Assembly: GCA_904399395.1 (NCBI GenBank)
Contig: CAJFPJ010000014.1
Span: 1 to 64,000 of the forward strand
DNA from: an uncultured Clostridia bacterium
GTDB taxonomy: Bacteria; Bacillota; Clostridia; Oscillospirales; Acutalibacteraceae
Direction of reading: 5' to 3'
Length of the DNA stretch: 64,000 bases
Shown here: positions 43,042 to 53,288 of the stretch, one piece after another
How positions within the stretch are numbered: position 1 is the stretch's first letter
Layout: each line of letters opens with the position of its first letter
Notes under the pieces: model-generated
Told to the model about the DNA's origin: nothing
Seen by the model: the letters and a program-made list of their open reading frames with translations, nothing else
Database searches by the model: none
Made by a program: the position numbers and the translations under genes

Positions 43042-44619
43042 CTATGGTCGCAACCGAAAAGTTCTGGGGGCAAAAATATAAATCAAAAAGCATGCAACAA
43101 CACTATAAAGCACACAAAAAACTATACACAGCAGCCCAAAGAGCGGCGTGGGCATTTGCAGGCGCATCATAAAGAAACAAACGAAATACGTGGCGGAAAG
43201 CGCGATCTGATAGGTTCCGCTCTTCATTTCAGTTCCTGCATTATAGGGCTGCAGCAAATAATACAGCACCAGATAATGAACGGAAAAGAACACGCTCATG
43301 CAGAGAATGGAGACAAACAGGATCCCATAATTTATGGGATCATCCGTCCCGCCCGAACAATACAGCAAAATGGAAAGCCCCGCTCCGATCACCAAAGCCG
43401 GCAACAAATTGATCTTCATAATTTCCCGCAGGCGGATCTGAAACAGCTTCAAAATATATCTGGGCTGTTTATAGAAAGAATACGTCAAAAGACTGTGATC
43501 GCAGTTCATAAAAAGAGCCTTCGTAAAGCCCGTTCCCCTATTTACCGCATACATGATAAAAACAAAATACGGCAAGCTGGTCATGAGCAGTTCATTGGTC
43601 TTTTCTCGGATATCCGGCAAAAAATAAAAGACAAGAAGGCACCCCACAACAATCAAAAGACAAATCAACGCAATCCGGCGGGAGGACTTCCATAAAATCT
43701 TCTGATGCCTCTTGATAAAGAGCTCGTTGAGATATTCAAATCCCTTTTTACGACTGGTAATGCCTGTATCCGTTGAGATAGTCTTCTGGCTCATTTTCTG
43801 TGAAAGTTCTGCGGCAGAATCCATTTGCTGCATGGAACGTGCCAATAACTGCTGATATATCTCTCGATACCGGGAAAATGTATGGATCTTACAAGCTCCC
43901 AGCACTCCCACCGGGATCGCGGCTACCATAAAGGCCGCGCAAAATTGCCAAGGGAGAGCTATTCCGACAGCGGGCAGGCCGTAAGCAGCCCCTAAAAGCA
44001 GGAATACCGCCAGCCACAGAAATTTCCCCAGACGGTTTTCATTATATACCAGACCTCTGCGTTCATAATCCCAGAGAGAAGATGCGGCCACAACGAGCTT
44101 CACGCCGGCAACCGAAAAAGGAAGCAAAAAGCAAAGCCACAGCGGAACGCCGTTTTTAAGCCCAAACAGAAGGGAAAATGGCAGAGAACCCACAACCAGT
44201 TTCAGCAGTGCATATCCGTAATTGACGAGAGTATGGGAACGTGCATCCATACGCATCAAGATTATAGCGTAGTATTTATCCCGGGAAGGATTGAAGAGGT
44301 TTGTATTCATAAAGGCGCCAATCACCGTGAGAAAGAGGAATATATGCAGGAACACATTTTGCGGTAGAAGGCCTATATCCATATACAGCGTTGCCATTCC
44401 CGCCACCATAGTGAGAAAATACAGAAATTTTCCTAAAAAAACGGAGATCACTTCCCACACTGCGGAAAGGATATTTGCAAAGATTTTGCATCCGCGGACA
44501 GAATACAACTTCTCCGGAAAAAGTTTTTTTATAAGAGGAATCTGCTTCAGAGAATATAAAATGCTGTTGACCCTATATGTATTTTTCAGAGAAAAGGATA
44601 TTCGGAGCGTTTTATGCAT
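43042..44619 (-). CDS. Large ABC transporter permease (exporter-type)
   Basis: About 525 aa with many TM segments; overlaps the end of the ATPase gene; start at MHKTLRISFSLKN. Confidence 0.75.
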   Translation of the reverse strand: MHKTLRISFSLKNTYRVNSILYSLKQIPLIKKLFPEKLYSVRGCKIFANILSAVWEVISVFLGKFLYFLTMVAGMATLYMDIGLLPQNVFLHIFLFLTVIGAFMNTNLFNPSRDKYYAIILMRMDARSHTLVNYGYALLKLVVGSLPFSLLFGLKNGVPLWLCFLLPFSVAGVKLVVAASSLWDYERRGLVYNENRLGKFLWLAVFLLLGAAYGLPAVGIALPWQFCAAFMVAAIPVGVLGACKIHTFSRYREIYQQLLARSMQQMDSAAELSQKMSQKTISTDTGITSRKKGFEYLNELFIKRHQKILWKSSRRIALICLLIVVGCLLVFYFLPDIREKTNELLMTSLPYFVFIMYAVNRGTGFTKALFMNCDHSLLTYSFYKQPRYILKLFQIRLREIMKINLLPALVIGAGLSILLYCSGGTDDPINYGILFVSILCMSVFFSVHYLVLYYLLQPYNAGTEMKSGTYQIALSATYFVCFFMMRLQMPTPLFGLLCIVFCVLYSVVACFLIYIFAPRTFRLRP

Positions 44620-45325
44620 GCTCATAGCTTTCCTCCCGCAGAGCCTCAATAATTTTATCCCTGAATTCTCGGCTTCCCAGATTGCTTTTATCCACAGCCT
44701 CCAACTCGCCATGGCTCAGAAGCACAATTTCATCACAGAGATCCAGCGCCAAATCCAAAATATGAGTGGAAAAAATGATAACACGCCCCTCTTTTTGGGA
44801 ACGAAGAAGCTGTTTCATCTCTTCAGCCACTACTACATCCAAAGACGTAAGGGGCTCGTCCAGAAGAAGCACATTCGGCTTTGCTATAATGTTAATCAGC
44901 ATCTGCATTTTGTTTTTCATACCGTGAGAATAGTCCTTCAGAAGCCGGTCCCGATCCTCCGGAGCGATACTAACCTTCTGAAAACATTCGTCTATATCCA
45001 AACTTTCCCCAATAGACTTTTCGTTGATATCTAAGAAAAATTTCAAAAATTCCCTGCCTGTGAGAAACTCGGGAACTACAGGAGTAGAGAGCACATACCC
45101 CACATCCTCCGGGTGCACATCTCTGTGCACACCGTCTTCCTCAAGCCAGAAACCGCCTCTGTCTGCTTTTATATCCCGGTTTAGGCAGTTGAAAAGAGTG
45201 GTCTTTCCCGCTCCGTTCCTACCCAGCAGACCGTATATCTTCCCGCTTTCAAAGGTAAAATCCACGTCTGCCAAAACTTGCTTTTTCTCGTAAGCTTTAG
45301 ATAGATGCTCGATACAAAATTTCAT
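44612..45325 (-). CDS. ABC transporter ATP-binding protein
   Basis: Walker A GRNGAGKTT, YSHGMKNKMQ, LLLDEPLTSLD; start at MKFCIEHLSKAYEKK. Confidence 0.93.
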   Translation of the reverse strand: MKFCIEHLSKAYEKKQVLADVDFTFESGKIYGLLGRNGAGKTTLFNCLNRDIKADRGGFWLEEDGVHRDVHPEDVGYVLSTPVVPEFLTGREFLKFFLDINEKSIGESLDIDECFQKVSIAPEDRDRLLKDYSHGMKNKMQMLINIIAKPNVLLLDEPLTSLDVVVAEEMKQLLRSQKEGRVIIFSTHILDLALDLCDEIVLLSHGELEAVDKSNLGSREFRDKIIEALREESYEHA

Positions 45326-45474
45326 AAATACCTTTCCTGCCTTACTTTTTCTTTGTCTCTGCCGCCCGCGGTATTTGTCTGCTATATTGGCATATGGGAG
45401 AATCCCTATTCTACCAAAATCACACAGAAACCTTCTCATCCGAAAACCGGAAGCATTTTTCAAAGCCCTTTTTT

Positions 45475-47712
45475 CTATGCGCGCTTCCGGCGCCATTCAT
45501 CAAATTCCTCCGGGGCAAGCGGTTTAGAAAACACGTACCCTTGCACCATCTCACACCGAACTCTGCGCAGAAAATCCAGTTGTTTCTCCGTTTCTATTCC
45601 CTCTGCCACAATATGAATTTTCAGCTTTTCCGCCAGCTGGATAAAGCTCTCTATCACATTTTGGGCCTTAGGATTTTCGATATCCACAAAGAATTGGCGG
45701 TCCAGCTTTATGGTATCCACATCCGTCTCCTTAAGCAGGCCCAGAGAAGAATACCCAACGCCAAAATCATCCAGAGAACACAGCAACCCATATGCATGCA
45801 TCTGATCTACAGAACTCCGCAGGACTTCTCTCTGCTGCTCGTCAAAAAATACTGATTCCGTAACCTCAAGCTCCAGCCAGCCATCCGGAATACCATATTT
45901 TTCTTTCACATCTGCATACGCACGAAGAAAATTGAAGTTCTTGAAGTGAGCCCTTGAAAGATTCACTGAAACCGGAAGCATTCCGCAGCCCGTATCTCGC
46001 CATCGTTTAAGAAGCCTGCATACCTCTTCAAAGATATACAGATCCAGCACACAGATATTTTCATTTTTTTCAAACACCGGGATAAAATCTGCGGGCGAAA
46101 TCATTCCGAGCTCAGGATGATTCCACCGCACCAATGCTTCCGCGCCTCCTATAGCTCCATCTCTGAGAGATACCTTTGGTTGTAAATACACCTGAAATTC
46201 ATGATTTCGTATAGCAGATTCAAATAGTACATTCAGTTCCTGCTCTTTTTTCATTCTTTCGGTCAAGTCAGAACTATAAAAAGCACAGCCGCCCTCTTCC
46301 TTTCTCATTCTGAGGGCTGTCCTGGCCCGATCCTGCACAATTCTGATATTTAAACCCGGCTCATCCACCACACAAGCCGCCTGCTGAATCGTTAGATAAT
46401 AATGGATATCGGCGTATTTGGTAAAAGAATTGATATCCTGTATCATCTTATCCAGCCTTAGCTGTATATTTAACTGGTTATTTTCTCGGAGAGCAAGGAA
46501 AAAATAGTCTGCTTCTCCTCTGGCGACCACCTCATCTTCTTTAAGATGCATCTTCAGGACATTGTAAATATGCCGCAGAGTATCGTTTCCCGCAGCAATA
46601 CCAAAATTTTCATTTATTAGCTTAAAGCCTTTTACATTTAGAAGCACCACAGTATAACTGGAAAGAGGCGCTCCCTCCGTAAGCCTCTGGCATTCCCTTT
46701 GAAAAGCCGCGTTGTTCATCCCGCCTGTAAGCGGATCTGTAAATGCACTTTTTTCCAGTTCTCTTCTGCTTTTCCGATAAAATCGGATCGTCATCAGAAT
46801 AAAAAGAACAAACAAAACGATAGTCGCGGCCACAATTACAAAGGACTGAAAAACATACACACTGGCCCCGCCGGAAATCAAATCAGCCGGCACCAATGTG
46901 AGCAGGATCCAGTCGTTTACTTCCAAAGCATGATAGGACATTATCAGCTGGCGGCTGTCTACAGCTGTAAAAGTAAAGACCCCTGAAATTTTATTTTTCA
47001 TATCCTCCTGCATTTTCGTTATAGCATTCGTGGTATCTGTATCCGATCCGGAAGCAAAAATATCTTCCAGTTGGAGAAAAGGCTTTACATCTGTGGGAGA
47101 AATAATCACTTTTCCCTCGCTGTCCACAATACAGGAAAGCCCATTTCCCTCAAAGCTTTTAGGTTGAATCAACGCCTGCATCGTTTCTTCTTTCCGTATC
47201 CCCGCCAGAACCTCTTCCACTTTGCCATCCCTGTATACCGGAGTCGAAAACAGCAGAAAATTCTGCCCTTCTGCATATATCAGTGCCGTTTTTCCCTCTT
47301 CAAAAGAGGTTCGAACACCGGAAAGTTCCCCCAAACTTTCTACATCCACATTTTCCGGCACCGTACTACCATCACAGTCTATAAGAAAAAGTGTATCAAA
47401 ATTCAGAATATCCGCTTTTCTGTTTAGAAATTCTTCTTCGCCGTTTTTATCCTGCAGCCTTGGCACAGAATCCGCCAATTGTTCCAAAGAGAGTTCATTC
47501 CAGTGGATCCTGGCCGTTATATCACTGGCAAGTTGATAGGAGACATCCTTCACATACTGGCCTGTTCTATCCTGCAGAGTTATATTCAATTCTGAGGTGT
47601 TCCAAATCATTGCGGCAATTATGCCCGATAGGACCACTGTGAAAAAACCTATCTGAAGCCCCTGCCGCGCACCCAAAGAGTGTTCTCGCCCAGGAGATTT
47701 GCTTTTTCTCAT
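45475..47712 (-). CDS. Membrane sensor with extracytoplasmic (Cache-like), degenerate GGDEF and EAL domains
   Basis: Two TM segments, GGDEF position reads RGEADYF, EAL domain with GAEALVRW, LEVTES, LDDFGVGYSSL, DTIKLDRQF. Confidence 0.93.
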   Translation of the reverse strand: MRKSKSPGREHSLGARQGLQIGFFTVVLSGIIAAMIWNTSELNITLQDRTGQYVKDVSYQLASDITARIHWNELSLEQLADSVPRLQDKNGEEEFLNRKADILNFDTLFLIDCDGSTVPENVDVESLGELSGVRTSFEEGKTALIYAEGQNFLLFSTPVYRDGKVEEVLAGIRKEETMQALIQPKSFEGNGLSCIVDSEGKVIISPTDVKPFLQLEDIFASGSDTDTTNAITKMQEDMKNKISGVFTFTAVDSRQLIMSYHALEVNDWILLTLVPADLISGGASVYVFQSFVIVAATIVLFVLFILMTIRFYRKSRRELEKSAFTDPLTGGMNNAAFQRECQRLTEGAPLSSYTVVLLNVKGFKLINENFGIAAGNDTLRHIYNVLKMHLKEDEVVARGEADYFFLALRENNQLNIQLRLDKMIQDINSFTKYADIHYYLTIQQAACVVDEPGLNIRIVQDRARTALRMRKEEGGCAFYSSDLTERMKKEQELNVLFESAIRNHEFQVYLQPKVSLRDGAIGGAEALVRWNHPELGMISPADFIPVFEKNENICVLDLYIFEEVCRLLKRWRDTGCGMLPVSVNLSRAHFKNFNFLRAYADVKEKYGIPDGWLELEVTESVFFDEQQREVLRSSVDQMHAYGLLCSLDDFGVGYSSLGLLKETDVDTIKLDRQFFVDIENPKAQNVIESFIQLAEKLKIHIVAEGIETEKQLDFLRRVRCEMVQGYVFSKPLAPEEFDEWRRKRA

Positions 47713-47843
47713 TCTATCTACCCCATACGCAATATACTATTTCCCAGTATATTGTACTATATTTTCCTTCGATAAACAAGAATCCTCCCAGCGAATTCCC
47801 GGAACCTGCTGAAAACAGGCCTTCTGCGAGAGCTCTTTCAGAA

Positions 47844-47876
47844 AAAGGGATTAAAAGATCCCCTTTTAATCCCTTT
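47844..47876 (-). terminator. Terminator downstream of hydrogenase-like gene
   Basis: aaagggattaaaagatccccttttaatcccttt. Confidence 0.8.
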
Positions 47877-47937
47877 CACTTCTACTCTGGCAGATCCATT
47901 TCAAAAAATATATCGAATTGGACCTAACAGACACTTA

Positions 47938-49164
47938 TTAAAATTTTCTAGTAAAAATGTCGCTGTTTTCCAATAATTTTTCCACTGTTTCAAAACCAAG
48001 CTTATGGAGAAGCTCAATGACATACGTGTTTTCCAGAGGTGTTTTATATGGCGCCGCATCTCCGTATGCATTCACCAATTCACGTCCCTCTTCCTTCCGA
48101 CGTATAGCCTTTGGTCCCCCTACGCATCCGCCTACACAGCCCATTCCCTCAAAGAAGTTCGCGTCGGATTTTCCACTTTTCAGTTCTTCTATCATAGCGC
48201 GGCAGGCCGGAACGCCGTCTGCTTGTCGTGTGCGCACCGTGATTCTTCTGTTGGGATTCAGCTGTTCCACTGTGGTTCGCACCGCTTCGCTAACACCGCC
48301 TGTGCGTGCATAAATACGCCCCGCTCTGGAAGAATGATCCTTCTCACTTTCCGGCATGGAAGCAGGATCGATGCCGGCGGCTTCAAAAATATCTTCAACC
48401 TCTCTGAAAGTCAACACATAATCCACAGCTCCAGCCAAATCCGGCTCTCTGGCTTCACTTTTCTTGGCGATGCAGGGACCAACAAATACTGTTACCGCTT
48501 CCGGATGAAGCTTCTTTATTACCCTTCCGCAAGCAATCATGGGGGATACAGACCCTGGAACATGGGGCATGAGCTCGTGATAGATTTTGCGAATCATCGC
48601 AATCCACATAGGGCAGCAGCAGCTTGTAAGCTGGTAATCCGTATCATTCACAATGTTCTTGTCAAATTCCAGCGCTTCCTTCAAAGTGAGGATATCGGCG
48701 AAAAGAGCTACCTCAACCATGCCGCTGAATCCCAAAGCCTTAAAAGCGCTGCGCAGTTTTCCTGGTGTAACCGAATCGCTGAATTGCCCTAAAAAGGCAG
48801 GAGCCACCAATGCATAGGAAAGTTTCCCCGGCTGGCGAACAGCCTTCATTGCCGGAAGAATATCCCGGCTGGCCGCCAACTTTCCTTCTTTGCAGGCAGC
48901 GATGCATGCAGCGCATCCTGTACATTTCTGAGGGTCAATGGTCAGTTTTCCATCTGCATCCCTCACGATAGCATCAAAAATACAACTTTTTTGACATGCA
49001 TTCTCATGTTGGCAGAAAACACAAGTTTCCGTATCGATAACAGGAGGATATTTTTCCGGATGCAGCAGGCAATCCAGTTGATGGTCGTCATGAGGTGGAA
49101 GCGGGCCTTCCTTTCCCTTCACACTTTGCTGTACCAGTGTTTTATAAAGCTCTTCAAACGTCAT
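47938..49164 (-). CDS. [FeFe]-hydrogenase large-subunit C-terminal domain protein with 4Fe-4S ferredoxin motifs
   Basis: CTGCAACIAACKEG, TSCCCPMWI (L1), FVGPCIAKKSE (L2), EGMGCVGGCVGGP (L3). Confidence 0.9.
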   Translation of the reverse strand: MTFEELYKTLVQQSVKGKEGPLPPHDDHQLDCLLHPEKYPPVIDTETCVFCQHENACQKSCIFDAIVRDADGKLTIDPQKCTGCAACIAACKEGKLAASRDILPAMKAVRQPGKLSYALVAPAFLGQFSDSVTPGKLRSAFKALGFSGMVEVALFADILTLKEALEFDKNIVNDTDYQLTSCCCPMWIAMIRKIYHELMPHVPGSVSPMIACGRVIKKLHPEAVTVFVGPCIAKKSEAREPDLAGAVDYVLTFREVEDIFEAAGIDPASMPESEKDHSSRAGRIYARTGGVSEAVRTTVEQLNPNRRITVRTRQADGVPACRAMIEELKSGKSDANFFEGMGCVGGCVGGPKAIRRKEEGRELVNAYGDAAPYKTPLENTYVIELLHKLGFETVEKLLENSDIFTRKF

Positions 49165-49333
49165 ATTCTTTTGCCTCCAAATTCAAAATACCACTATACT
49201 GTTTATCCCTGTATGATATGTAGTATACTATATTTTACCTAAAATTACACTCTCCTTAAAGCAGTAAATCACACAGCTCATTTCTCTCCGGAGAGGCGAA
49301 AATCTCCTTTACACATATGGGATACTGCAAACA

Positions 49334-49362
49334 AAAAACGCATCCTATCCGGATGCGTTTTT
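49334..49362 (-). terminator. Terminator of glycerate kinase gene
   Basis: aaaaacgcatcctatccggatgcgttttt. Confidence 0.8.
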
Positions 49363-49410
49363 ATCCAAGTGTTTTCTTTCTCTTTCAGAATCGAATTCTT
49401 AGAACACCAA

Positions 49411-50664
49411 TTATGGGAAGAGCAGAACCGTTATATCGTTGACATTTGTGCCTGTAGCCCCCGTTTTGAGCAATCCACCAGCCTGTTCGAGAGCCCTATA
49501 GGAATCGTTCTCTGCCAAAAGTCGTTCCGCCGAGAGACCTTTTTTACGAAGACGCTCTACCATCCCCCCATCGGCAATGCCTCCAGCCGCATCTGTGGGG
49601 CCATCCGTGCCATCGGAACTAACAGAAAAAATCAGCAGATTTTGCATTCCTTCAATTCCCAGAGCTGCGCTCAATGCGATCTCCTGATTACGACCGCCAC
49701 GCCCCTTCCCCTGCAGGGTTACTACTGTCTCCCCCCCGCAGATTACGGCGCAAGGCCTTTTGAAGGCGCATGCTTTTTCCTGAGAGATTGTTCTTGCCAC
49801 AGATGCCATGTATTTTCCAAGTTCACGAGCTTCACAATCCACAGAAGTGGATAGAATATAAGGCGCATACCCAAGTTCTTCCGCGGCTTGTGCCGCTGCC
49901 CGGCAAAATTCGCTTACGCTGCCCGTCACATGTACTTCCACATTTTCAACTCTATCCGGCGTTTCTTTTTTCAGAGCATCAAGAAGTTCCTTCCGGAAAG
50001 GCAAATGGTATTTTTCCACGATCCGCAGTGCGTCGGCGCAGGTAGAGGTATCCGCGCAGGCAGGGCCGGACGCGATCATATCCAATCTATCTCCCACCAC
50101 ATCGGAAAGAATGATTTCTACAATTTTGGCAGGTTCACAAAGCTTTGCGAATTTTCCGCCCTTCACAGCGGAAAAGCGCTTGCGCAGGGTGTTGATTTCT
50201 GAAATATGGGCGCCGCAGGCCAAGCAGAGCTCCGTTGCCTCCTGAATATCCCCCAGGGTAAGACCTTCCTCAGGTTTTTCAAACAAGGCAGAGCCGCCCC
50301 CCGAAAGAAGGAAAAGGAGCGTATCCCCCTCTTTTAGGGTCGAGACCATTTCCAGTATCTGCTGAGTTCCCTTTACAGAATTTTCATCCGGCACCGGATG
50401 TCCGGCCTCCAGAATTTCAAAATGCTTTAAAGGCCCCTCTGAATGGCTATATTTGGTCAGAACAATTCCGCGACGGATCTGATCTCCCATGGTTTCTTCA
50501 CAGGCAGCCGCCATTTTCCACGCCGCTTTTCCCACTGCGGCCACATATATGCCTCCTGAAAAGCTGACTTTTTCCAATACACTTTTTACGGCGCTCTCTG
50601 GCAGCACCTTCCGGATGGAATCCTCAATAATGCTGTGGGCATCCTGAAAAAGCTTTTCCATCAC
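49411..50664 (-). CDS. Glycerate kinase type-2 (GckA/TtuD, MOFRL family)
   Basis: AVGKAAWKMA, LLFLLSGGGSALFE, GGETVVTLQGKGRGGRNQEIAL, SSDGTDGPTDAAGG. Confidence 0.92.
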   Translation of the reverse strand: MMEKLFQDAHSIIEDSIRKVLPESAVKSVLEKVSFSGGIYVAAVGKAAWKMAAACEETMGDQIRRGIVLTKYSHSEGPLKHFEILEAGHPVPDENSVKGTQQILEMVSTLKEGDTLLFLLSGGGSALFEKPEEGLTLGDIQEATELCLACGAHISEINTLRKRFSAVKGGKFAKLCEPAKIVEIILSDVVGDRLDMIASGPACADTSTCADALRIVEKYHLPFRKELLDALKKETPDRVENVEVHVTGSVSEFCRAAAQAAEELGYAPYILSTSVDCEARELGKYMASVARTISQEKACAFKRPCAVICGGETVVTLQGKGRGGRNQEIALSAALGIEGMQNLLIFSVSSDGTDGPTDAAGGIADGGMVERLRKKGLSAERLLAENDSYRALEQAGGLLKTGATGTNVNDITVLLFP

Positions 50665-50823
50665 ATGCAGCCTCCCCTTTCACCGGTTTGCTTCAAAGAG
50701 AGTCTCCTTTGTCGGAATACACTCCCTTATTTCTTCTGATTATAAAGCAGGCCTTCCGCGGGAGCCACGTTTTTGCCGCCAATGTTTATCCTGCAGCGTT
50801 GTTTCCCCAATACAAACAACCCA

Positions 50824-51951
50824 CTATCTTCTTTTGAGATAATAATAGAAACACTCCATGAATTCCCTATCCGTATTGGAGGAGAGAGGATTCATATTCA
50901 GTTGTTCTCTGATTTTATTCAGCCTGTATACAAGGGTGTTCTTATGCACATGCAGATATTCCCCCGCCTTGGAAAGGCTGTAATCCTTTTCGATCAGGGC
51001 CTCCATCGTTTCCATAAAGCCCGCGACCGCTTTTGGGCCCAACTTCTTTTTGAGCATCAGAAATACTGTATGAAACTCTGACAAGGGCGCTACAGACTCC
51101 AAATACTTTACGATATAATCGTAAAAATACCGAATCCCGCCGCCGCGGACATTTTTCTGCATCCATAGACAATATAGATAGGATTGCCTATACTGCATGC
51201 AATCGTTCTGCATGGGGCCCACATAGGCGCTGAGCTCCACACCGTAGCTTTGCGCATATTCCATATAGGGCTGCAGGTATTCCTCTAAAAGGAAACGATA
51301 TTCCCGCATCAAGCTCTCATCCGGGCAGCGCAGAGCCTTAAACAGCATAATGGATTCTTCTTTTGTGCTGTCAATCAGCGTCTGCCCGCCGGAAAGTTTA
51401 CTTTCTTCCAAAAGGCCGCTGAGAATCTTTTCCCTTCTCTGCTTATCTCCACATTCCAATAGAACAGGAATGCGGATGATGTCCTCCTCCAATCGGAGAG
51501 AAGACATATAAGGTTCCAAGTCATCCCTAGTGATTTGTTCTCCATATAGAAGAAGATGCATGAGCTGTTCCCGCAGATTATATTTGCGGAGTCTTTCATA
51601 TTTATAGAGCTCATATTCCAGCATTACTTCCACAGACATCTTCACAATCTTGGCTACAGGCATCACTTCTCTGGGATCACCGGTAAGACCTACCACGCCT
51701 TCCCTCTGCCGGTTCACGATAATCACCATATTGACCCCCGGCATAATACCGTTTTCCAGATCTTCCCTGGTCACTATCCGGCTGGTTTCTTCTCCGCGAA
51801 GAAGATTGAAGGCTACCTCGTGGAAAGCTCCCACTCTTTCCTTCATCCGGCTGGCGATAATGATCCCATCCTCATTCATAATATTGACATTATATTCCGT
51901 AGTCTGCGATATCTTCTCTATCAGCCGTTCTGCCAACACCTTATCGATCAT
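50824..51951 (-). CDS. CdaR-type sugar-diacid/PucR-like transcriptional regulator
   Basis: N-terminal diacid-recognition-like domain, C-terminal PucR HTH LSKAGEYLHVHKNTLVYRLNKIRE. Confidence 0.88.
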   Translation of the reverse strand: MIDKVLAERLIEKISQTTEYNVNIMNEDGIIIASRMKERVGAFHEVAFNLLRGEETSRIVTREDLENGIMPGVNMVIIVNRQREGVVGLTGDPREVMPVAKIVKMSVEVMLEYELYKYERLRKYNLREQLMHLLLYGEQITRDDLEPYMSSLRLEEDIIRIPVLLECGDKQRREKILSGLLEESKLSGGQTLIDSTKEESIMLFKALRCPDESLMREYRFLLEEYLQPYMEYAQSYGVELSAYVGPMQNDCMQYRQSYLYCLWMQKNVRGGGIRYFYDYIVKYLESVAPLSEFHTVFLMLKKKLGPKAVAGFMETMEALIEKDYSLSKAGEYLHVHKNTLVYRLNKIREQLNMNPLSSNTDREFMECFYYYLKRR

Positions 51952-52020
51952 TTCGCTTTTCTCCCCTTTCAGCGGGCACACAACCGCCTTAATCTCCCTT
52001 CACTGGCTAAAAAGTATAAA

Positions 52021-52050
52021 AAGGATGGAGCAGGCTCCTGCTCCATCCTT
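52021..52050 (-). terminator. Terminator between radC and cdaR-like gene
   Basis: aaggatggagcaggctcctgctccatcctt. Confidence 0.75.
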
Positions 52051-52177
52051 CTGCAAACCGGTAAAATTACGCCCGGTGTATGATCCGCATAGCCGTCCCC
52101 TCTAACAATAGCATGGGCGGCTTTTCTTTTCAATACCTCTTTTTCATTTCGAATTTTCCTTTTTTCGAGAAAGAAAT

Positions 52178-52900
52178 TTATTCGTCTCCAAACACATCAG
52201 GAAGAATTCCTGATTCTGCCAGAGAGAGATAATTCTCACCGCCCACAATAATATGATCCATCAAAAGCACCTCCACACTTTCCAAAGCAGAAGCCACAGC
52301 GCGGGTGGTCTCCAGATCCTGTGTGGAGGGCAGGCATGTTCCGCTGGGATGATTATGAGCTAAAACTGCTGATGAAGCATTATACCGCACTGCCAGGCGC
52401 ACTAGATCCCGAATATAAATATTCGAGGCATTCACAGAACCCTCGTTGATTGCATCGCAGTACAGGATTTTTCCTCTTCCATCCAACAGCATGAGAAAAA
52501 CCATTTCATTTTCTCTTCCCACAAATTTCGGGAAGAAATATTCTCCTGCTTCTTCAAAGGTGCAAATTCGCCGGATTCCTTGTTTAGCACTTTCCGAATA
52601 CCTGCGAAATAGCTGGGGAATAAATTTTAAAAGCATCACAGTGGATTCCCCCACACCCGGCACCTGCAGAAGCTCTTCCTCCGGTGCATTTAGCACATCT
52701 GCCAGAGAACCGAAAGTGTGTAGCAGCAAATGGGCCAGCTCATTCGTGTTTTTCTGAGAAATGGCAAAGTATAATAGAATCTCAAGTACTTCATGATCCT
52801 CAAATGCGTCTATCCCCTGTTCCCAGAATTTCTTCCTCATTCGTTCTCTGTGGCCGGCATGTGCAGAGAGCTTTCTTTCCTTTTTCGTCTTCTTTTCCAT
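52178..52900 (-). CDS. radC: RadC/JAB-domain protein
   Basis: HhH region LLQVPGVGESTVMLLK and VLAHNHPSGTCLPSTQDLETTR; start at MEKKTKKERK. Confidence 0.93.
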   Translation of the reverse strand: MEKKTKKERKLSAHAGHRERMRKKFWEQGIDAFEDHEVLEILLYFAISQKNTNELAHLLLHTFGSLADVLNAPEEELLQVPGVGESTVMLLKFIPQLFRRYSESAKQGIRRICTFEEAGEYFFPKFVGRENEMVFLMLLDGRGKILYCDAINEGSVNASNIYIRDLVRLAVRYNASSAVLAHNHPSGTCLPSTQDLETTRAVASALESVEVLLMDHIIVGGENYLSLAESGILPDVFGDE

Positions 52901-53288
52901 TCTATCCCGCCCTGCTTGGGAGCCGCTTTTCGTTATTTGTGCTCCCTTTCCAAAATTCAAGAACCCAGTTTAAAGCCGGTCTTAAACCGGAATCTCCCAC
53001 GCTTATTCTCCCATACAACGGATGGTGAATTTTTTCACTTGATTTTATTGTATCCCATGGAGGTTGGTTTGGCAAGCATTTTTCGCTTTCCCTGCAGAGT
53101 AATCCATGGTATAATGTGCAAAGAAAGCAAACCGCTGCACATATTACACTGTATGGACAGTTGAATTCATCAAACATCGCCTTTAAAACTTAAAGAAATT
53201 TCTTTGGATTCTTTGAAGTCTGTTTTGAAATTCGGTATGAGCAGGGGGCAAAGCTTCTGTAAAGAAAGGCTTGAAAACGAGGACTTAT

